A program made the position numbers and the translations under genes. Shown here piece after piece: positions 39,881 through 50,734 of a stretch of DNA of 64,000 nt. This DNA is from Novosphingobium sp. TH158 (GTDB lineage: Bacteria > Pseudomonadota > Alphaproteobacteria > Sphingomonadales > Sphingomonadaceae). Under the pieces are notes generated by a model. It had not been told where the DNA came from and searched no databases. It worked only from the letters and a program-made list of their open reading frames with translations. The stretch covers positions 372,001 to 436,000 of the forward strand of contig NZ_PKRT01000001.1 of the NCBI RefSeq assembly GCF_002855555.1. The letters run 5' to 3'. The number at the start of each line of letters is the position of its first letter. Within the stretch, counting starts at the first letter, position 1.

Positions 39881-41079
39881 GCCGGTTCTCCCTTGGCGGC
39901 CTGTTCTGCCTGCCACGCCTCGATTTCCTTTGCCACGCACTGGTAGAGGTGGCGGCAGAGGCCCTCCATCGTCATGAAATGGATGTTCTTGATGGCGCCG
40001 GAAAGCAGGCCTTTCTGTGCGCGGCGGATGATGTTGACGTCCTCGATATGGATGTCGTGGATCGATGCCAGCGAATATTCGCGGGCATAGCGCTTGCTCG
40101 CGCTGTCATCCGCACCGACCCAATAGACGCGGAACACGCCCCGGCTTTTGGTTGCAGAGATCGGATAGACCTTGTGGCTGAAGTGCTGGATGGGCGTGCC
40201 GATGATGAAGAAGCTGGGGAAGATGGCGAAGTAGGTGCGATCGTGCGGTCCGCCGATGACGCCTTCCTCCATCCCGAACTTCGCCGCGAGGCCGAAGTTG
40301 TAACCCTGCATCGGAGTGATCTTCGGCGTCGGGTTGCTCCAGATTTCCTGAGTGCGGTTGTTGCCGTCGAAGGTGTAGTCGGTGGGATAGCCATAGAGGT
40401 TGTCCGGGTGGACCGTGGCAATGCCGGTCAGCCCGTGGACATGGCGCAGGTGATAGTTTTCCTGGAAGTTGTCGTAGGTGATCTTCCAGTTTGCATCGAT
40501 CTCGTAGCTGTACTCGGCAAAATGCGTCGCGCGAGCGACCGGCAGCTTTTCCATGCCCTCTGCGTAGGCACCCAGATGCTCAAGCAGGGTCTGGCGCGGA
40601 TTGGGATCGAGATTGATGAAGATCAGGCCGGCGTGTGTATCGACCGAAACCTTCGGAATCTTGCAGTCCTTCTTTTCAAGCGCGAAGCGTTCGAAATCCG
40701 GGGCCGCGATCAGGCGGCCGTCATCGCCGAAGTTCCAGAAGTGATAGGGGCACAGGAAGTTCGCGCCCTTGCCGCTTTCCTCCTCGACGAGCTGGGTGCC
40801 GCGATGCGTGCAGGCGTTGTAGAAGGCGCGGATCTGGCCATCCTTGCCCCGCACGATGAGGATCGAGGCGTTGGCGAATTCGAGTTCGCGACGGATCCAC
40901 GTCCCCGGTTCGGGCAGTTCGCAGACATGGCCGACCTCGATCCAGGTCCGCATGAATATCGCCTGGCGTTCCAGTTCGAACCACTCGGGATCGTAATAGG
41001 CCTTCGCCGGGATGGGATCGGTGCCAAGCCAGGCAACCTTTTCCTCGGGACTGGTATAGACCTTGGTCTGTTCGTTCAT
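39877..41079 (-). CDS. Rieske-type aromatic-ring-hydroxylating oxygenase, large subunit
   Basis: A 400-residue mononuclear-iron oxygenase. The Rieske [2Fe-2S] ligands are Cys90-x-His92 and Cys110-x2-His113 (CTHRG, CPYHFW). The catalytic iron site is read from DNFQENYHLRHVHG (His210, His215) with a downstream Asp. ATG 41079 has GGGAG ahead. Substrate is unknown; the fold covers dioxygenases, demethylases and choline-type oxidases. No ferredoxin or reductase gene is adjacent, so electrons must come from elsewhere. It lies just downstream of trpC but has a palindrome before it, suggesting separate control. Confidence 0.85.
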   Translation of the reverse strand: MNEQTKVYTSPEEKVAWLGTDPIPAKAYYDPEWFELERQAIFMRTWIEVGHVCELPEPGTWIRRELEFANASILIVRGKDGQIRAFYNACTHRGTQLVEEESGKGANFLCPYHFWNFGDDGRLIAAPDFERFALEKKDCKIPKVSVDTHAGLIFINLDPNPRQTLLEHLGAYAEGMEKLPVARATHFAEYSYEIDANWKITYDNFQENYHLRHVHGLTGIATVHPDNLYGYPTDYTFDGNNRTQEIWSNPTPKITPMQGYNFGLAAKFGMEEGVIGGPHDRTYFAIFPSFFIIGTPIQHFSHKVYPISATKSRGVFRVYWVGADDSASKRYAREYSLASIHDIHIEDVNIIRRAQKGLLSGAIKNIHFMTMEGLCRHLYQCVAKEIEAWQAEQAAKGEPA

Positions 41080-41152
41080 TGCGCTCTCCCGCAAGTCCGG
41101 CGCGAATCAGCGCAGGCTGCAGGAGACAAGTTGCCACAGTGTTGTTGTAATT

Positions 41153-41170
41153 ATTTGACCGGGGTCAAAT
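41153..41170. promoter_or_regulatory. perfect 18-bp palindrome, candidate operator
   Basis: ATTTGACC-GG-GGTCAAAT is a perfect inverted repeat at 41153-41170, directly next to the trpC stop and 73 nt upstream of the oxygenase start. Its size and symmetry suit a dimeric repressor. There is no U-tract and the stem is too short and spaced too closely to be a good terminator. Confidence 0.5.
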
Positions 41171-41959
41171 TCAGCCGTTGAGCAGGCAGCGGGTCGCCGC
41201 TTCGACATCGGCCTGCCGCATCAGGCTTTCGCCGACGAGGAAGGTGCGTACGCCCGCGCGGGCAAGGCGCTCGATATCCGCATGGCTGTTGATGCCGCTT
41301 TCGCCCACCAGCAGCGAGCCTTCCGGTGCCAGCGGGGCAAGCCGCTCGGTGGTGCCAAGGTCGGTGACGAAGCGCTTCAGGTCGCGGTTGTTGACGCCGA
41401 TAAGGCGCGACTTGAGCCGCGCGGCGCGCTCCATCTCCGCCTCGTTGTGCACTTCTACCAGCACGTCCATGCCGCGTTCCACCGCGGCGGATTCAATTTC
41501 CGCCATCTGGGCATCGGACAGGGCGGCAACGATGATGAGGATGGCATCGGCGCCAATGGCCCGTGCTTCGGCACACTGCCAGGGATCGACCATGAAGTCC
41601 TTGCGGATAACCGGCAGGTCGCAGGCTGCGCGCGCTGCAACCAGGTAATCTTCGTGGCCCTGGAAATAGGGGGCATCGGTCAGCACCGAAAGGCAGGCTG
41701 CGCCACCAGCCTGATAGGCGCGGGCGTGGGCAGGGGGATCGAAATCCGCCCGGATCAGGCCTTTTGACGGGCTGGCCTTCTTGATCTCTGCGATCAGGGC
41801 AAAGTGGCTGGCGGCCGCCTTGCGCAGGGCTGATTCAAAACCGCGCGGAGCGGTCTGCCCGCCCGCCATGGCATCAAGATCGGCCACCGTGCGGACCGCC
41901 TTGCGGCGGGCAACTTCGGCACGCGTGGTGTCGCAGATTTCGGTGAGCTTGTCGGTCAT
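41171..41959 (-). CDS. trpC: indole-3-glycerol-phosphate synthase
   Basis: Closes the indole ring in tryptophan synthesis. The 262-residue TIM-barrel protein shows the signatures [18 protein letters not shown] (Glu and Lys catalytic), [35 protein letters not shown] and VGESGI. It is not fused to TrpF. It overlaps trpD by 4 nt. The palindrome described next to it follows its stop. Confidence 0.96.
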   Translation of the reverse strand: MTDKLTEICDTTRAEVARRKAVRTVADLDAMAGGQTAPRGFESALRKAAASHFALIAEIKKASPSKGLIRADFDPPAHARAYQAGGAACLSVLTDAPYFQGHEDYLVAARAACDLPVIRKDFMVDPWQCAEARAIGADAILIIVAALSDAQMAEIESAAVERGMDVLVEVHNEAEMERAARLKSRLIGVNNRDLKRFVTDLGTTERLAPLAPEGSLLVGESGINSHADIERLARAGVRTFLVGESLMRQADVEAATRCLLNG

Positions 41960-42924
41960 TTCGTTGCGTCGATCCAGCAGTCGAGCAGGCCCTTGGCCAG
42001 CCCCTTGTCGATGGCTTCAGCGGCTTCCTGTGCGCCTTCGCGCCAGTCCGAGACTTCGCCGGCCACCAGCAGCGCAGCGGCAGAATTGAACAGCACGGCA
42101 TCGCGGTATGGGCCAGTCTCGCCCAACAGCAGCCCGTTGAGCGCGGCTGCGTTGAAGGCAGGGTCTCCGCCACGGATGGCTTCGATCGGTGCCTCGCCAA
42201 GACCGGCATCACCGGGCGAGACGCGGCGCATCGAGAGGTTTTCGCCCGTAACGATGGCCAGTTCGTTGCCGCCGGCAAGGCTCAGCTCGTCAAGTCCTTC
42301 ATCGCCGCAGACGACAAAGGTCTGGTCGGTTCCCAGCCGGGCAATCGCCTCGGCATAGATCGGGACATAGGCTGGCCGGGCAATGCCGACGAGCTGGCGT
42401 TTGACCCGTGCCGGGTTGGCCAGGGGGCCGAGCAGATTGAAGATTGTCCGACGGCCGATGGCGCGGCGGATGGGCATGATCCGGCCCATGGCAGGGTGGT
42501 GGGCCCCGGCGAACAGGAAGCAGATGCCGATCTCGCCCAGCGTTGCCTCTGCCGTCTCTGCGGCGCGGGCAAGGTTGAGGCCCAGTGCCTCAAGCGTATC
42601 TGCGGCGCCGGCCTTGCTGGAGGCGGCGCGGTTGCCATGCTTGGCCACCGGCACCCCGCAGGCTGCGATCACGATGGCAACGGCTGTGGAGACGTTGAGC
42701 GTGTGCTGACCGTCGCCGCCGGTGCCGCAGACATCGATGGCATTGTCCGGTGCGGCGACCGGGATCATCCGCGCGCGCATGGCGCTGGCGGCACCGGCGA
42801 TTTCCTCTGCCGTTTCGCCGCGCTCGGTCATATCGATGAGGATGCGGGCGATCTCTTCATCGGGGATTTCGCCGTCGAGCATCTGCCCGAACAGCGTCTC
42901 CGCTTCGCTGAAGGCCAGACTCAC
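41956..42924 (-). CDS. trpD: anthranilate phosphoribosyltransferase
   Basis: Transfers phosphoribose to anthranilate in tryptophan synthesis. The 322-residue protein has the glycine-rich loop [15 protein letters not shown], the [15 protein letters not shown] block and [11 protein letters not shown]. Overlaps of 4 nt on each side couple it to trpG and trpC. It is not fused to a glutaminase domain, trpG being separate. Confidence 0.96.
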   Translation of the reverse strand: MSLAFSEAETLFGQMLDGEIPDEEIARILIDMTERGETAEEIAGAASAMRARMIPVAAPDNAIDVCGTGGDGQHTLNVSTAVAIVIAACGVPVAKHGNRAASSKAGAADTLEALGLNLARAAETAEATLGEIGICFLFAGAHHPAMGRIMPIRRAIGRRTIFNLLGPLANPARVKRQLVGIARPAYVPIYAEAIARLGTDQTFVVCGDEGLDELSLAGGNELAIVTGENLSMRRVSPGDAGLGEAPIEAIRGGDPAFNAAALNGLLLGETGPYRDAVLFNSAAALLVAGEVSDWREGAQEAAEAIDKGLAKGLLDCWIDATK

Positions 42925-43505
42925 GCCGGCACCTTGGCGTCGATGCCGCAGATCTTCAGGAAGTTTGCCAGCATGGCGTGTCCATGTTCAGTGGCGATGG
43001 ATTCGGGATGGAACTGAACGCCATGGATCGGCAGTTCGCGATGGCGAAAGCCCATCACGTGGCCATCGTCGCTGCGGGCGTTGACCACCAGGCACTCCGG
43101 GATGTCGGTCACGATCAGCGAATGATACCGGGTGGCGGTGAACGGCGAGGGGAGGCCTGCGAACAGGCCGGTGCCATCGTGCGTGACGGGCGAGGTCTTG
43201 CCGTGCATCAGCCCGCCGCGCACCACCTTGCCGCCAAAGAACTGGCCGATGGACTGGTGGCCGAGGCACACGCCCAGCAAGGGCAATTTCGCTTCCGCCG
43301 CCGCGCCTACCAGTTCCAGGCTGATGCCAGCCTCGTTCGGGGTGCAGGGCCCGGGCGAGATCAGGAAACCCTGCGCGCCAGAGCTGATCGCCTGGCCTGC
43401 CGAGATCGCATCATTGCGCACGACCTCAACCTCTGCGCCCATCTCCATCAGGTAATGGACAAGGTTCCAGGTGAAGCTGTCATAATTGTCGATAACGAGG
43501 ATCAT
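42921..43505 (-). CDS. trpG: anthranilate synthase glutaminase subunit
   Basis: Supplies ammonia to TrpE. The 194-residue class I glutamine amidotransferase has the active-site Cys in [11 protein letters not shown] and the His/Glu pair in GVQFHPESI, with [10 protein letters not shown] at the start. I choose ATG 43505, which begins [11 protein letters not shown] as in family members; an upstream ATG at 43526 adds only seven residues. It overlaps trpD by 4 nt. Confidence 0.95.
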   Translation of the reverse strand: MILVIDNYDSFTWNLVHYLMEMGAEVEVVRNDAISAGQAISSGAQGFLISPGPCTPNEAGISLELVGAAAEAKLPLLGVCLGHQSIGQFFGGKVVRGGLMHGKTSPVTHDGTGLFAGLPSPFTATRYHSLIVTDIPECLVVNARSDDGHVMGFRHRELPIHGVQFHPESIATEHGHAMLANFLKICGIDAKVPA

Positions 43506-43538
43506 GATGGCCGCCTTTCGTCGCATTTGCCCGCGCGA

Positions 43539-44048
43539 TCAAGCGCGGACTGTCGCCGCCCTCAGGAACTGTCCAGCATCCGGGCCGATTGCGCGCTTTG
43601 GCAGGATGATCGGGGGAAGGCTGGCTGAAGTGATGGCAAAGTGATCGGTGCCTTCGATGCAGCGACGAACAGCACTCCACGCAAGAGCGCTGGATCCATC
43701 GCCGAAAGCCAAGCCCTCGTCGTCGATCCGCCCGCTCACCGCGCGCTCGCACCAGCCGCCAGCCTCGATCGAACGGCGAGTCGTCTGCACGGCGATCCGC
43801 AACAGCATCAGGTACTGCACGCCAAGGAAGAGGGCGCACAGGGCAGAACCAAGCCCGAATGCGCGGCGCACGTCAGCTTGATGCCCCAGCCGGGCTGTCG
43901 CAATGGCGACAAGCGCGCCGACGGCAAGCGAGATGGCGACGATGACCAGCGGGCCGATCCGGCGCAGCGGGTGCCGCCCGGCAAGCAAAGCTGCGCCCTC
44001 CGCGCAGTCCTGCGGGGTCAGTTGCAGGGTGAACTCGTGCCGTTCCAC
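43539..44048 (-). CDS. YcxB-like membrane protein between trpE and trpG
   Basis: A roughly 169-residue protein starting at GTG 44048, 7 nt after trpE; a start further upstream is possible and no clear ribosome-binding site settles it. Two hydrophobic helices (about residues 31-52 and 62-84) are followed by a soluble end (GRIDDEGLAFGDGSSALAW and IEGTDHFAI) typical of YcxB-like C-terminal domains. Function is unknown. Its place in the middle of the trp genes is unusual. Confidence 0.7.
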   Translation of the reverse strand: MERHEFTLQLTPQDCAEGAALLAGRHPLRRIGPLVIVAISLAVGALVAIATARLGHQADVRRAFGLGSALCALFLGVQYLMLLRIAVQTTRRSIEAGGWCERAVSGRIDDEGLAFGDGSSALAWSAVRRCIEGTDHFAITSASLPPIILPKRAIGPDAGQFLRAATVRA

Positions 44049-44055
44049 CCGGGCG

Positions 44056-45570
44056 TCACTGGCCGAAGCCGGGCTCCGATGCCACGCGTACCGCCTCGCG
44101 GGCGGCGGCGAACAGGGCCCCGGCCTTGGCCTCGCATTCGCGCTGTTCGTAGGCCGGGTCGCTATCCGCAACGATCCCCGCGCCGGCCTGTACGTGCAGG
44201 GTTCCGTCCTTGACGATGCCGGTGCGCAGCACGATGCAGCTGTCCACGGATCCGTCGGGTGCGAAATAGCCGACGCCGCCGGCATAGGCCCCGCGCGTCT
44301 CAGGCTCCAGTTCGGCGATGATCTCGCAGGCCCGCACCTTGGGCGCGCCTGAGACCGTGCCCGCAGGGAAGCCCGCGAAGAGCGCATCGACCGCATCGTG
44401 GTTTGCCGTATCGAGACGTCCGACGACATTGCTGACAATGTGCATGACGTGGCTGTAGCGTTCGATGGTGTAGCTTTCGGTGACCCGGACCGTGCCTGCC
44501 TCGGCCACACGACCCACGTCATTGCGGCCAAGGTCGAGCAGCATCAGGTGCTCGGCGCGTTCCTTGGGATCGGCCAGCAGGCTTTCCTCGTTGGCGCGGT
44601 CTTCGTCCGGTGTCGCACCGCGCGGACGGGTGCCGGCGATCGGGCGGATGGTTACGTCGCCATCGCGGACGCGGACGAGGATTTCCGGGCTGGAGCCGAC
44701 CGCGGCAAATCCGGGCAGGTCGAGAAAATAGAGGAACGGCGATGGGTTCACCCGCCGCAGCGCGCGGTAAAGCGCGATCGGCGGCAGGCTGAACGGCGTG
44801 GTGAAACGCTGGGCCAGCACGACCTGGAAGATGTCTCCCGCCGTGATGTAGTCCTTCGCCTTCAGCACCATGTCGCGATAGCGGCCTTCGGGCAGTACCG
44901 GCGTCAGCTGTGGTTCCGGGAGCGCAGGGAAGGGCATTGGCGGACCGCCGGGCTCGGCAAGGCGGCGAAGCGCCTCGTCAATCCGCGTGGCGGCATCTTC
45001 AAGCTGGCGGGCGGGGGAGGCACCTTCGCTCCACACCGGCGCGATGCACCACAGGTCATCGGTCAGCCGGTCGAATACCAGCACGATGGTGGGGCGCACG
45101 AACAGCATGTCCGGTAGCTGGAGGCCGGACTGCGGCGCGCGGGGCAGGGTTTCGACCAGCCCGATGGTTTCATAGCCGAAATAGCCGACCAGTACGGCCA
45201 GCGCCTTGGGCAGTTCATCGGGAACGTCGATCCGGCAAGCGTTGACCAGCGCGCGAAGCTCGCCAAGGGCATCGCCGGGGAGCGGGCTGAATGCGCCGCG
45301 ATCCGTCCGCCAGCTGCGGTTGATTTCAGCCTGGTGGCCCGTGGCCCGGAACACCATGTCGGGGTCGATGCCGAGCAGGCTGTAGCGACCGCGAACTTCG
45401 CCGCCCTGGACCGATTCCAGCAGGTAATCGCCGCGTTCAGCCTCGAACAGCTTGAGCGCCGCGCCCACCGGTGTCTCGGTGTCGGCAACCAGCTTGCGCC
45501 AGATCAGCGCCGGCCTGCCCGCTTCGAGCTGGGCAAGCGCCCGGTCCCAGTTTTCCGGTTTTCCCGTCAT
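44056..45570 (-). CDS. trpE: anthranilate synthase component I
   Basis: Makes anthranilate from chorismate. The 504-residue protein has the chorismate-binding domain with IAGTRPRG, LLDLGRNDVGRV, GTVSGAPKVRACEII and YAGGVGYF. The N-terminal part has LLESVQGGEVRGRYSLLG, where family members bind tryptophan for feedback inhibition. It lies 14 nt after ppiD, so transcription may start upstream of that gene. No leader peptide with Trp codons is evident. Confidence 0.96.
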   Translation of the reverse strand: MTGKPENWDRALAQLEAGRPALIWRKLVADTETPVGAALKLFEAERGDYLLESVQGGEVRGRYSLLGIDPDMVFRATGHQAEINRSWRTDRGAFSPLPGDALGELRALVNACRIDVPDELPKALAVLVGYFGYETIGLVETLPRAPQSGLQLPDMLFVRPTIVLVFDRLTDDLWCIAPVWSEGASPARQLEDAATRIDEALRRLAEPGGPPMPFPALPEPQLTPVLPEGRYRDMVLKAKDYITAGDIFQVVLAQRFTTPFSLPPIALYRALRRVNPSPFLYFLDLPGFAAVGSSPEILVRVRDGDVTIRPIAGTRPRGATPDEDRANEESLLADPKERAEHLMLLDLGRNDVGRVAEAGTVRVTESYTIERYSHVMHIVSNVVGRLDTANHDAVDALFAGFPAGTVSGAPKVRACEIIAELEPETRGAYAGGVGYFAPDGSVDSCIVLRTGIVKDGTLHVQAGAGIVADSDPAYEQRECEAKAGALFAAAREAVRVASEPGFGQ

Positions 45571-45584
45571 TGCCGGCTGATGCT

Positions 45585-47516
45585 TCAGTTGCCGCCGAGA
45601 AGCTGGCGCTTCACTGCTTCGATCACCGACGGCACCTTCTTCACGCCCACGTCCTTGCGGATCGCAGTGCGCATCTGCTCGGCATATTCACGACCGGCAA
45701 GGCCGCCGAAATCCTGGCGTGCACGCGCCAGTTCCGGATCCCGCGGGTCAATGGTGCCCGGCGTGATCGCCTTCACCGAGACGACATAGAAGCCGCGGTT
45801 CTTCGGTGCCGGCAGGATCTTCACCGACCCGCGCGCCATGGCGAACATCAGGGCCACGGGCGGCGGCAGCTGGCGGCCCATGGCCTGCAACTGCATCCGG
45901 CCCATCGAGACCTGGTCAACCGGCGGCAGGGCCTTGCCCAGAGCGGCCACGGCGGCCTGCATCTCGCTGCCCTTGCGGACGGAGTTGAGCACCTGTTCGG
46001 CGGCAGCCTTGGCTCCCTGCGAACCCTTATGCAGCATAAGGTCTGCCACAACCTGTGCGCGGACATCGGCAATCGGAGCAGGGGCGGCAGGCTGGATGCC
46101 GGACACGTCGAACACGATGAACGACTTGCCGGGCTCGATCTCTGCCAGCTGGGGCTGGTTTTCGCCCTCCATGAAGAAGGCGGCCTGCAGGATGCGGGTC
46201 GTCTCCGGCGGGGCCTTCTGGCCTTCGGTGCCATAGATGCTGCCATCGGCGAGGACCGGGGGCGTCTGCTTGAGCGTCAGGCCAAGGTCCTTGGCAATAT
46301 CGGCAAGCGAACCGCCGTTGTCGAAGCCGTCTTCGATCTTGGCCGAAAACTCGGCAAGTGCGTGGCGCTTGTTCTCTGCCGCAAGGGCGGCGACGATTTC
46401 GGGGCGCGCCTGGTCAAGCGTTTTGCCCGCGTTGCCGCTGGTCCCTTCGACCCGGACGATGAACCAGCCGAGATTGCCCTTGAGCGGGCCGACAATTGCA
46501 CCGGGCTTTGCAGCGAATACCGCGTCGGCCACGGCAGCGGAGCTCTGCAGGCGGTAGGCACCCTTTTCCACCGAAGCGATGGCGGCGGCGGAGAGGCCCT
46601 TGCTGCGCGCGGCTGCATCGAGCGTGCCACCCTTGGCCAGCTCGCCCATGATCACCTTGGCCGCAGCCTCGGTCGGGACGATCACCTGAGTCAGCTTGCG
46701 CGCGTCGGTTGCCTTGTACTTCTCGGCCTCCGCATTGTAGCGCTCGGCAATCTGGGCCTCGGTGGGCGCAGGGACATTGGTGATGACCGTATCGTCATAG
46801 GTCGCATAGCGGATCACGCGGCGTTCGGGCCGCATGTAGGCGTTGCGGTTGGCCTGGTAATAGTTCGCCAGCTCCTGCGCCGAAGGCTCGCCCTGCGGGG
46901 CGAATGCGGCAGACGGGATCAGGGCGATCGCACCTTCGCGCTTCTCGGTGAGCAACTGGGCATAGCGCAGGGCAAGGTCGGACGGAACGCGTGCGCCGAA
47001 GGCGGCGGGAACCTGAACCTGCCGGGCCACCAGATCGTCGGCGACCTGTTCGCGGAACTGCTTTTCGGTCATGCCGGCCTGCGCCAGCATGGCCGTGAAG
47101 TTGGCGTCGCTGAAATTGCCGTCGGTGCCCCGGAACCCGGGGATCTTGAGCAATTCGCTGTCGACCAGGCGCTTGCCGGCAACCAGGCCATGGTCATCGC
47201 CCCAGACGGTGATCGCCGCTGCATCGAGCATCTGCTCGACCATCTGGTTCAGGCCGTCGGCCGCGATGAATTCCTTCATGTTGGCACCGGGGTTCTGACG
47301 CCGGGCGCGGTCGACCGCCGAAATCGCATTGGCATAAAGCGTGCGGCTGTCGATCTTGCGGCTTCCGGCAGTGGCCACCTTGTCGCCGCCTCCGCCGCCG
47401 GAAATGTTCGTCGCCTGGTCGGCCAGCACGAAGGCCAGGGCGAGCAGTCCGACAAAACCCAGCGTTACCGCGAGGCCAAGCTTGGACTTCATGAACTTGC
47501 GAAAGAACTCGAGCAT
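45585..47516 (-). CDS. ppiD: membrane-anchored peptidyl-prolyl isomerase (PpiD/SurA type)
   Basis: A roughly 643-residue periplasmic foldase. An N-terminal helix (LGLAVTLGFVGLLALAFVLAD) anchors it to the inner membrane. A SurA_N-like part follows (LNQMVEQMLDAAAI, KQFREQVADDLVARQ), then a parvulin domain (about 260-370, GELAKGGTLDAAARSKGLS, FAAKPGAIVGPLKGNLGWFIVRVEG in part) and a C-terminal part. Helps outer-membrane and exported proteins fold. ATG 47516 is preferred to GTG 47531, but no strong ribosome-binding site decides. Confidence 0.88.
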   Translation of the reverse strand: MLEFFRKFMKSKLGLAVTLGFVGLLALAFVLADQATNISGGGGGDKVATAGSRKIDSRTLYANAISAVDRARRQNPGANMKEFIAADGLNQMVEQMLDAAAITVWGDDHGLVAGKRLVDSELLKIPGFRGTDGNFSDANFTAMLAQAGMTEKQFREQVADDLVARQVQVPAAFGARVPSDLALRYAQLLTEKREGAIALIPSAAFAPQGEPSAQELANYYQANRNAYMRPERRVIRYATYDDTVITNVPAPTEAQIAERYNAEAEKYKATDARKLTQVIVPTEAAAKVIMGELAKGGTLDAAARSKGLSAAAIASVEKGAYRLQSSAAVADAVFAAKPGAIVGPLKGNLGWFIVRVEGTSGNAGKTLDQARPEIVAALAAENKRHALAEFSAKIEDGFDNGGSLADIAKDLGLTLKQTPPVLADGSIYGTEGQKAPPETTRILQAAFFMEGENQPQLAEIEPGKSFIVFDVSGIQPAAPAPIADVRAQVVADLMLHKGSQGAKAAAEQVLNSVRKGSEMQAAVAALGKALPPVDQVSMGRMQLQAMGRQLPPPVALMFAMARGSVKILPAPKNRGFYVVSVKAITPGTIDPRDPELARARQDFGGLAGREYAEQMRTAIRKDVGVKKVPSVIEAVKRQLLGGN

Positions 47517-47748
47517 TGCCGGCAGCTTCACCCTGATGGAAAGGACAGAAACGGGGCTTTAGGGCGCTTGGGCGGGAACGGCAATGCCCATGGTACTGGC
47601 TGCCGCAATCGGAAGATCGCCCACTCGATTCGTCGCAGTGGCTTTTGACATCTGCGCGACCCTTGCCTAGCTGGCCCGCAATTGCGCCGGCACCCGCGGG
47701 ATAGGGATTCGCCGGAATTTCGAAAGATCAAGGAGTTATCGGTAAGCC

Positions 47749-48519
47749 ATGTCGTCTGCCCCCTATATTGTCGGCAACTGGAAGATGAACGGCACCCGCG
47801 CCCTGCTGGCAGAGGCACGTGCCATCAACCGCGCTGCAGCCCGCTATCCCGGGGTGCAGGTTGCACTCGCGCCGCCTTTCACCTTGGTGCAGTCGCTGGC
47901 TGACGAGGCGCAGGCAATCGGCGTTGGCGGGCAGGACTGCCACGTCCAGCCGAAGGGCGCGCATACGGGCGACATTTCGGCCCCGATGCTTGCCGATTGC
48001 GGCGCCAGCTTCGTCATTGTCGGTCACTCCGAACGCCGCAAGGATCACGGCGAGGACGACGCGCTGGTCAAGGCCAAGGCGGAAGCCGCGATCGAAGCCG
48101 GTCTGGGTGTGATCGTCTGCGTTGGCGAGACGCTGGAAGAGCGCGATGCCGGCCAGGCCGAAGCGGTTGTCTCGCAGCAGGTGGACAATTCGCTGCCCGC
48201 GCTCGAAGCTATTGCCGATCTGCCCGCCGGCAAGGTTTCGGTAGCCTACGAGCCGGTCTGGGCCATCGGTACCGGACGCGTGGCCGAAGTGGCTGACGTC
48301 GTGGCCATGCACAAGGCAATCCGCACCCGCATCGAAGCCGCCTATGGCGAGAAGGCAGCGGGCGTCCGCATCCTTTACGGCGGCTCGGTCAATGCTGAAA
48401 ACGCCGCTGCCCTGCTCGCCGCAGAAGGCGTGGGCGGTGCGCTCGTCGGCGGCGCCAGCCTCGCGGCGGAAAGCTTCGCGGCGATCATCGCTGCCGCCGG
48501 AACCGAACCGGTCGATTGA
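47749..48519 (+). CDS. tpiA: triose-phosphate isomerase
   Basis: Interconverts dihydroxyacetone phosphate and glyceraldehyde 3-phosphate in glycolysis and gluconeogenesis. The 256-residue TIM barrel has Lys12 in NWKMNG, His93 in GHSERR and Glu168 in AYEPVWAIGTG, and the phosphate loop GGSVNAENA. AAGGAG lies 14-19 nt ahead of the ATG. It is divergent from ppiD and lies 85 nt before secG. Confidence 0.97.
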   Translation: MSSAPYIVGNWKMNGTRALLAEARAINRAAARYPGVQVALAPPFTLVQSLADEAQAIGVGGQDCHVQPKGAHTGDISAPMLADCGASFVIVGHSERRKDHGEDDALVKAKAEAAIEAGLGVIVCVGETLEERDAGQAEAVVSQQVDNSLPALEAIADLPAGKVSVAYEPVWAIGTGRVAEVADVVAMHKAIRTRIEAAYGEKAAGVRILYGGSVNAENAAALLAAEGVGGALVGGASLAAESFAAIIAAAGTEPVD

Positions 48520-48604
48520 GCGGGCGACAGGCGCGCAAGGGTTGCGCAAGCAGCCCGGTGCGCCTAGATGCCCCTCAACTCAGGTCAAAGGCCCGGATTA
48601 GCCC

Positions 48605-48994
48605 ATGTTCCTCTTCATCACTGTCGTCCAGGCAATCGTCGGCGCGCTGCTTGTCGGCGTTATCCTCATGCAGAAGTCGGAGGGCGGTGGCCTTGGCGTG
48701 GGCGGCAGCCCGACCGGCCTGATGTCGGCACGCGGTGCGGCGGATTTCCTGTCGCGCGCAACGAAGATCCTGGCGATCATCTTCGTCGGTCTTTCGATCC
48801 TGCTGGCGGCGCTGGCAGCCGGTCATGGCTCGGGCCAGAAGATCGACACGTCGCTCAACCGGGCGACGCCGGCACCGGTACAGGTTCCGGCCGCGCCGAA
48901 TCCGGGCGCACCGGGCATCAATCCGGCGGCACCTGCGGCCGGGCCTGCGGCTCCGGCAGCCAATCCGAACCCGGCGGCACCCGCCACCAAGTAA
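48605..48994 (+). CDS. secG: preprotein translocase subunit SecG with a Pro/Ala tail
   Basis: A small membrane partner of SecYE in protein export. The 129-residue protein has two helices (FITVVQAIVGALLVGVILMQ and ILAIIFVGLSILLAALAAG) around the family loop KSEGGGLGVGGSPTGLMSARGAADFLSRAT. A low-complexity tail of about 40 residues rich in Pro, Ala and Asn (residues 88-129) follows, longer than in E. coli SecG. tpiA upstream is the common neighbour. Confidence 0.93.
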   Translation: MFLFITVVQAIVGALLVGVILMQKSEGGGLGVGGSPTGLMSARGAADFLSRATKILAIIFVGLSILLAALAAGHGSGQKIDTSLNRATPAPVQVPAAPNPGAPGINPAAPAAGPAAPAANPNPAAPATK

Positions 48995-49017
48995 CCCGGC
49001 AATAGCCAAAGTTGCAG

Positions 49018-49043
49018 CCACCTGCCGGTTACGGCAGTTGTGG
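49018..49043 (+). promoter_or_regulatory. hairpin between secG and pyrG
   Basis: CTGCCG-GTTA-CGGCAG at 49022-49037 forms a perfect 6-bp stem with a tetraloop, extended by CCAC and GTGG after a two-base bulge. No U-tract follows. It lies 57 nt upstream of pyrG and may weakly terminate secG or shape the pyrG leader. Confidence 0.35.
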
Positions 49044-49087
49044 ATTGCTGCTTTGTGCGCTTGCCCAACACCCACACTCTCGCTTAA

Positions 49088-50734
<1,647 letters not shown>

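Noticed and set aside
45471..47648. 725-residue + strand frame opposite ppiD
   Set aside because: Shadow of the ppiD-like gene; the real protein has a membrane anchor and a parvulin domain on the other strand.
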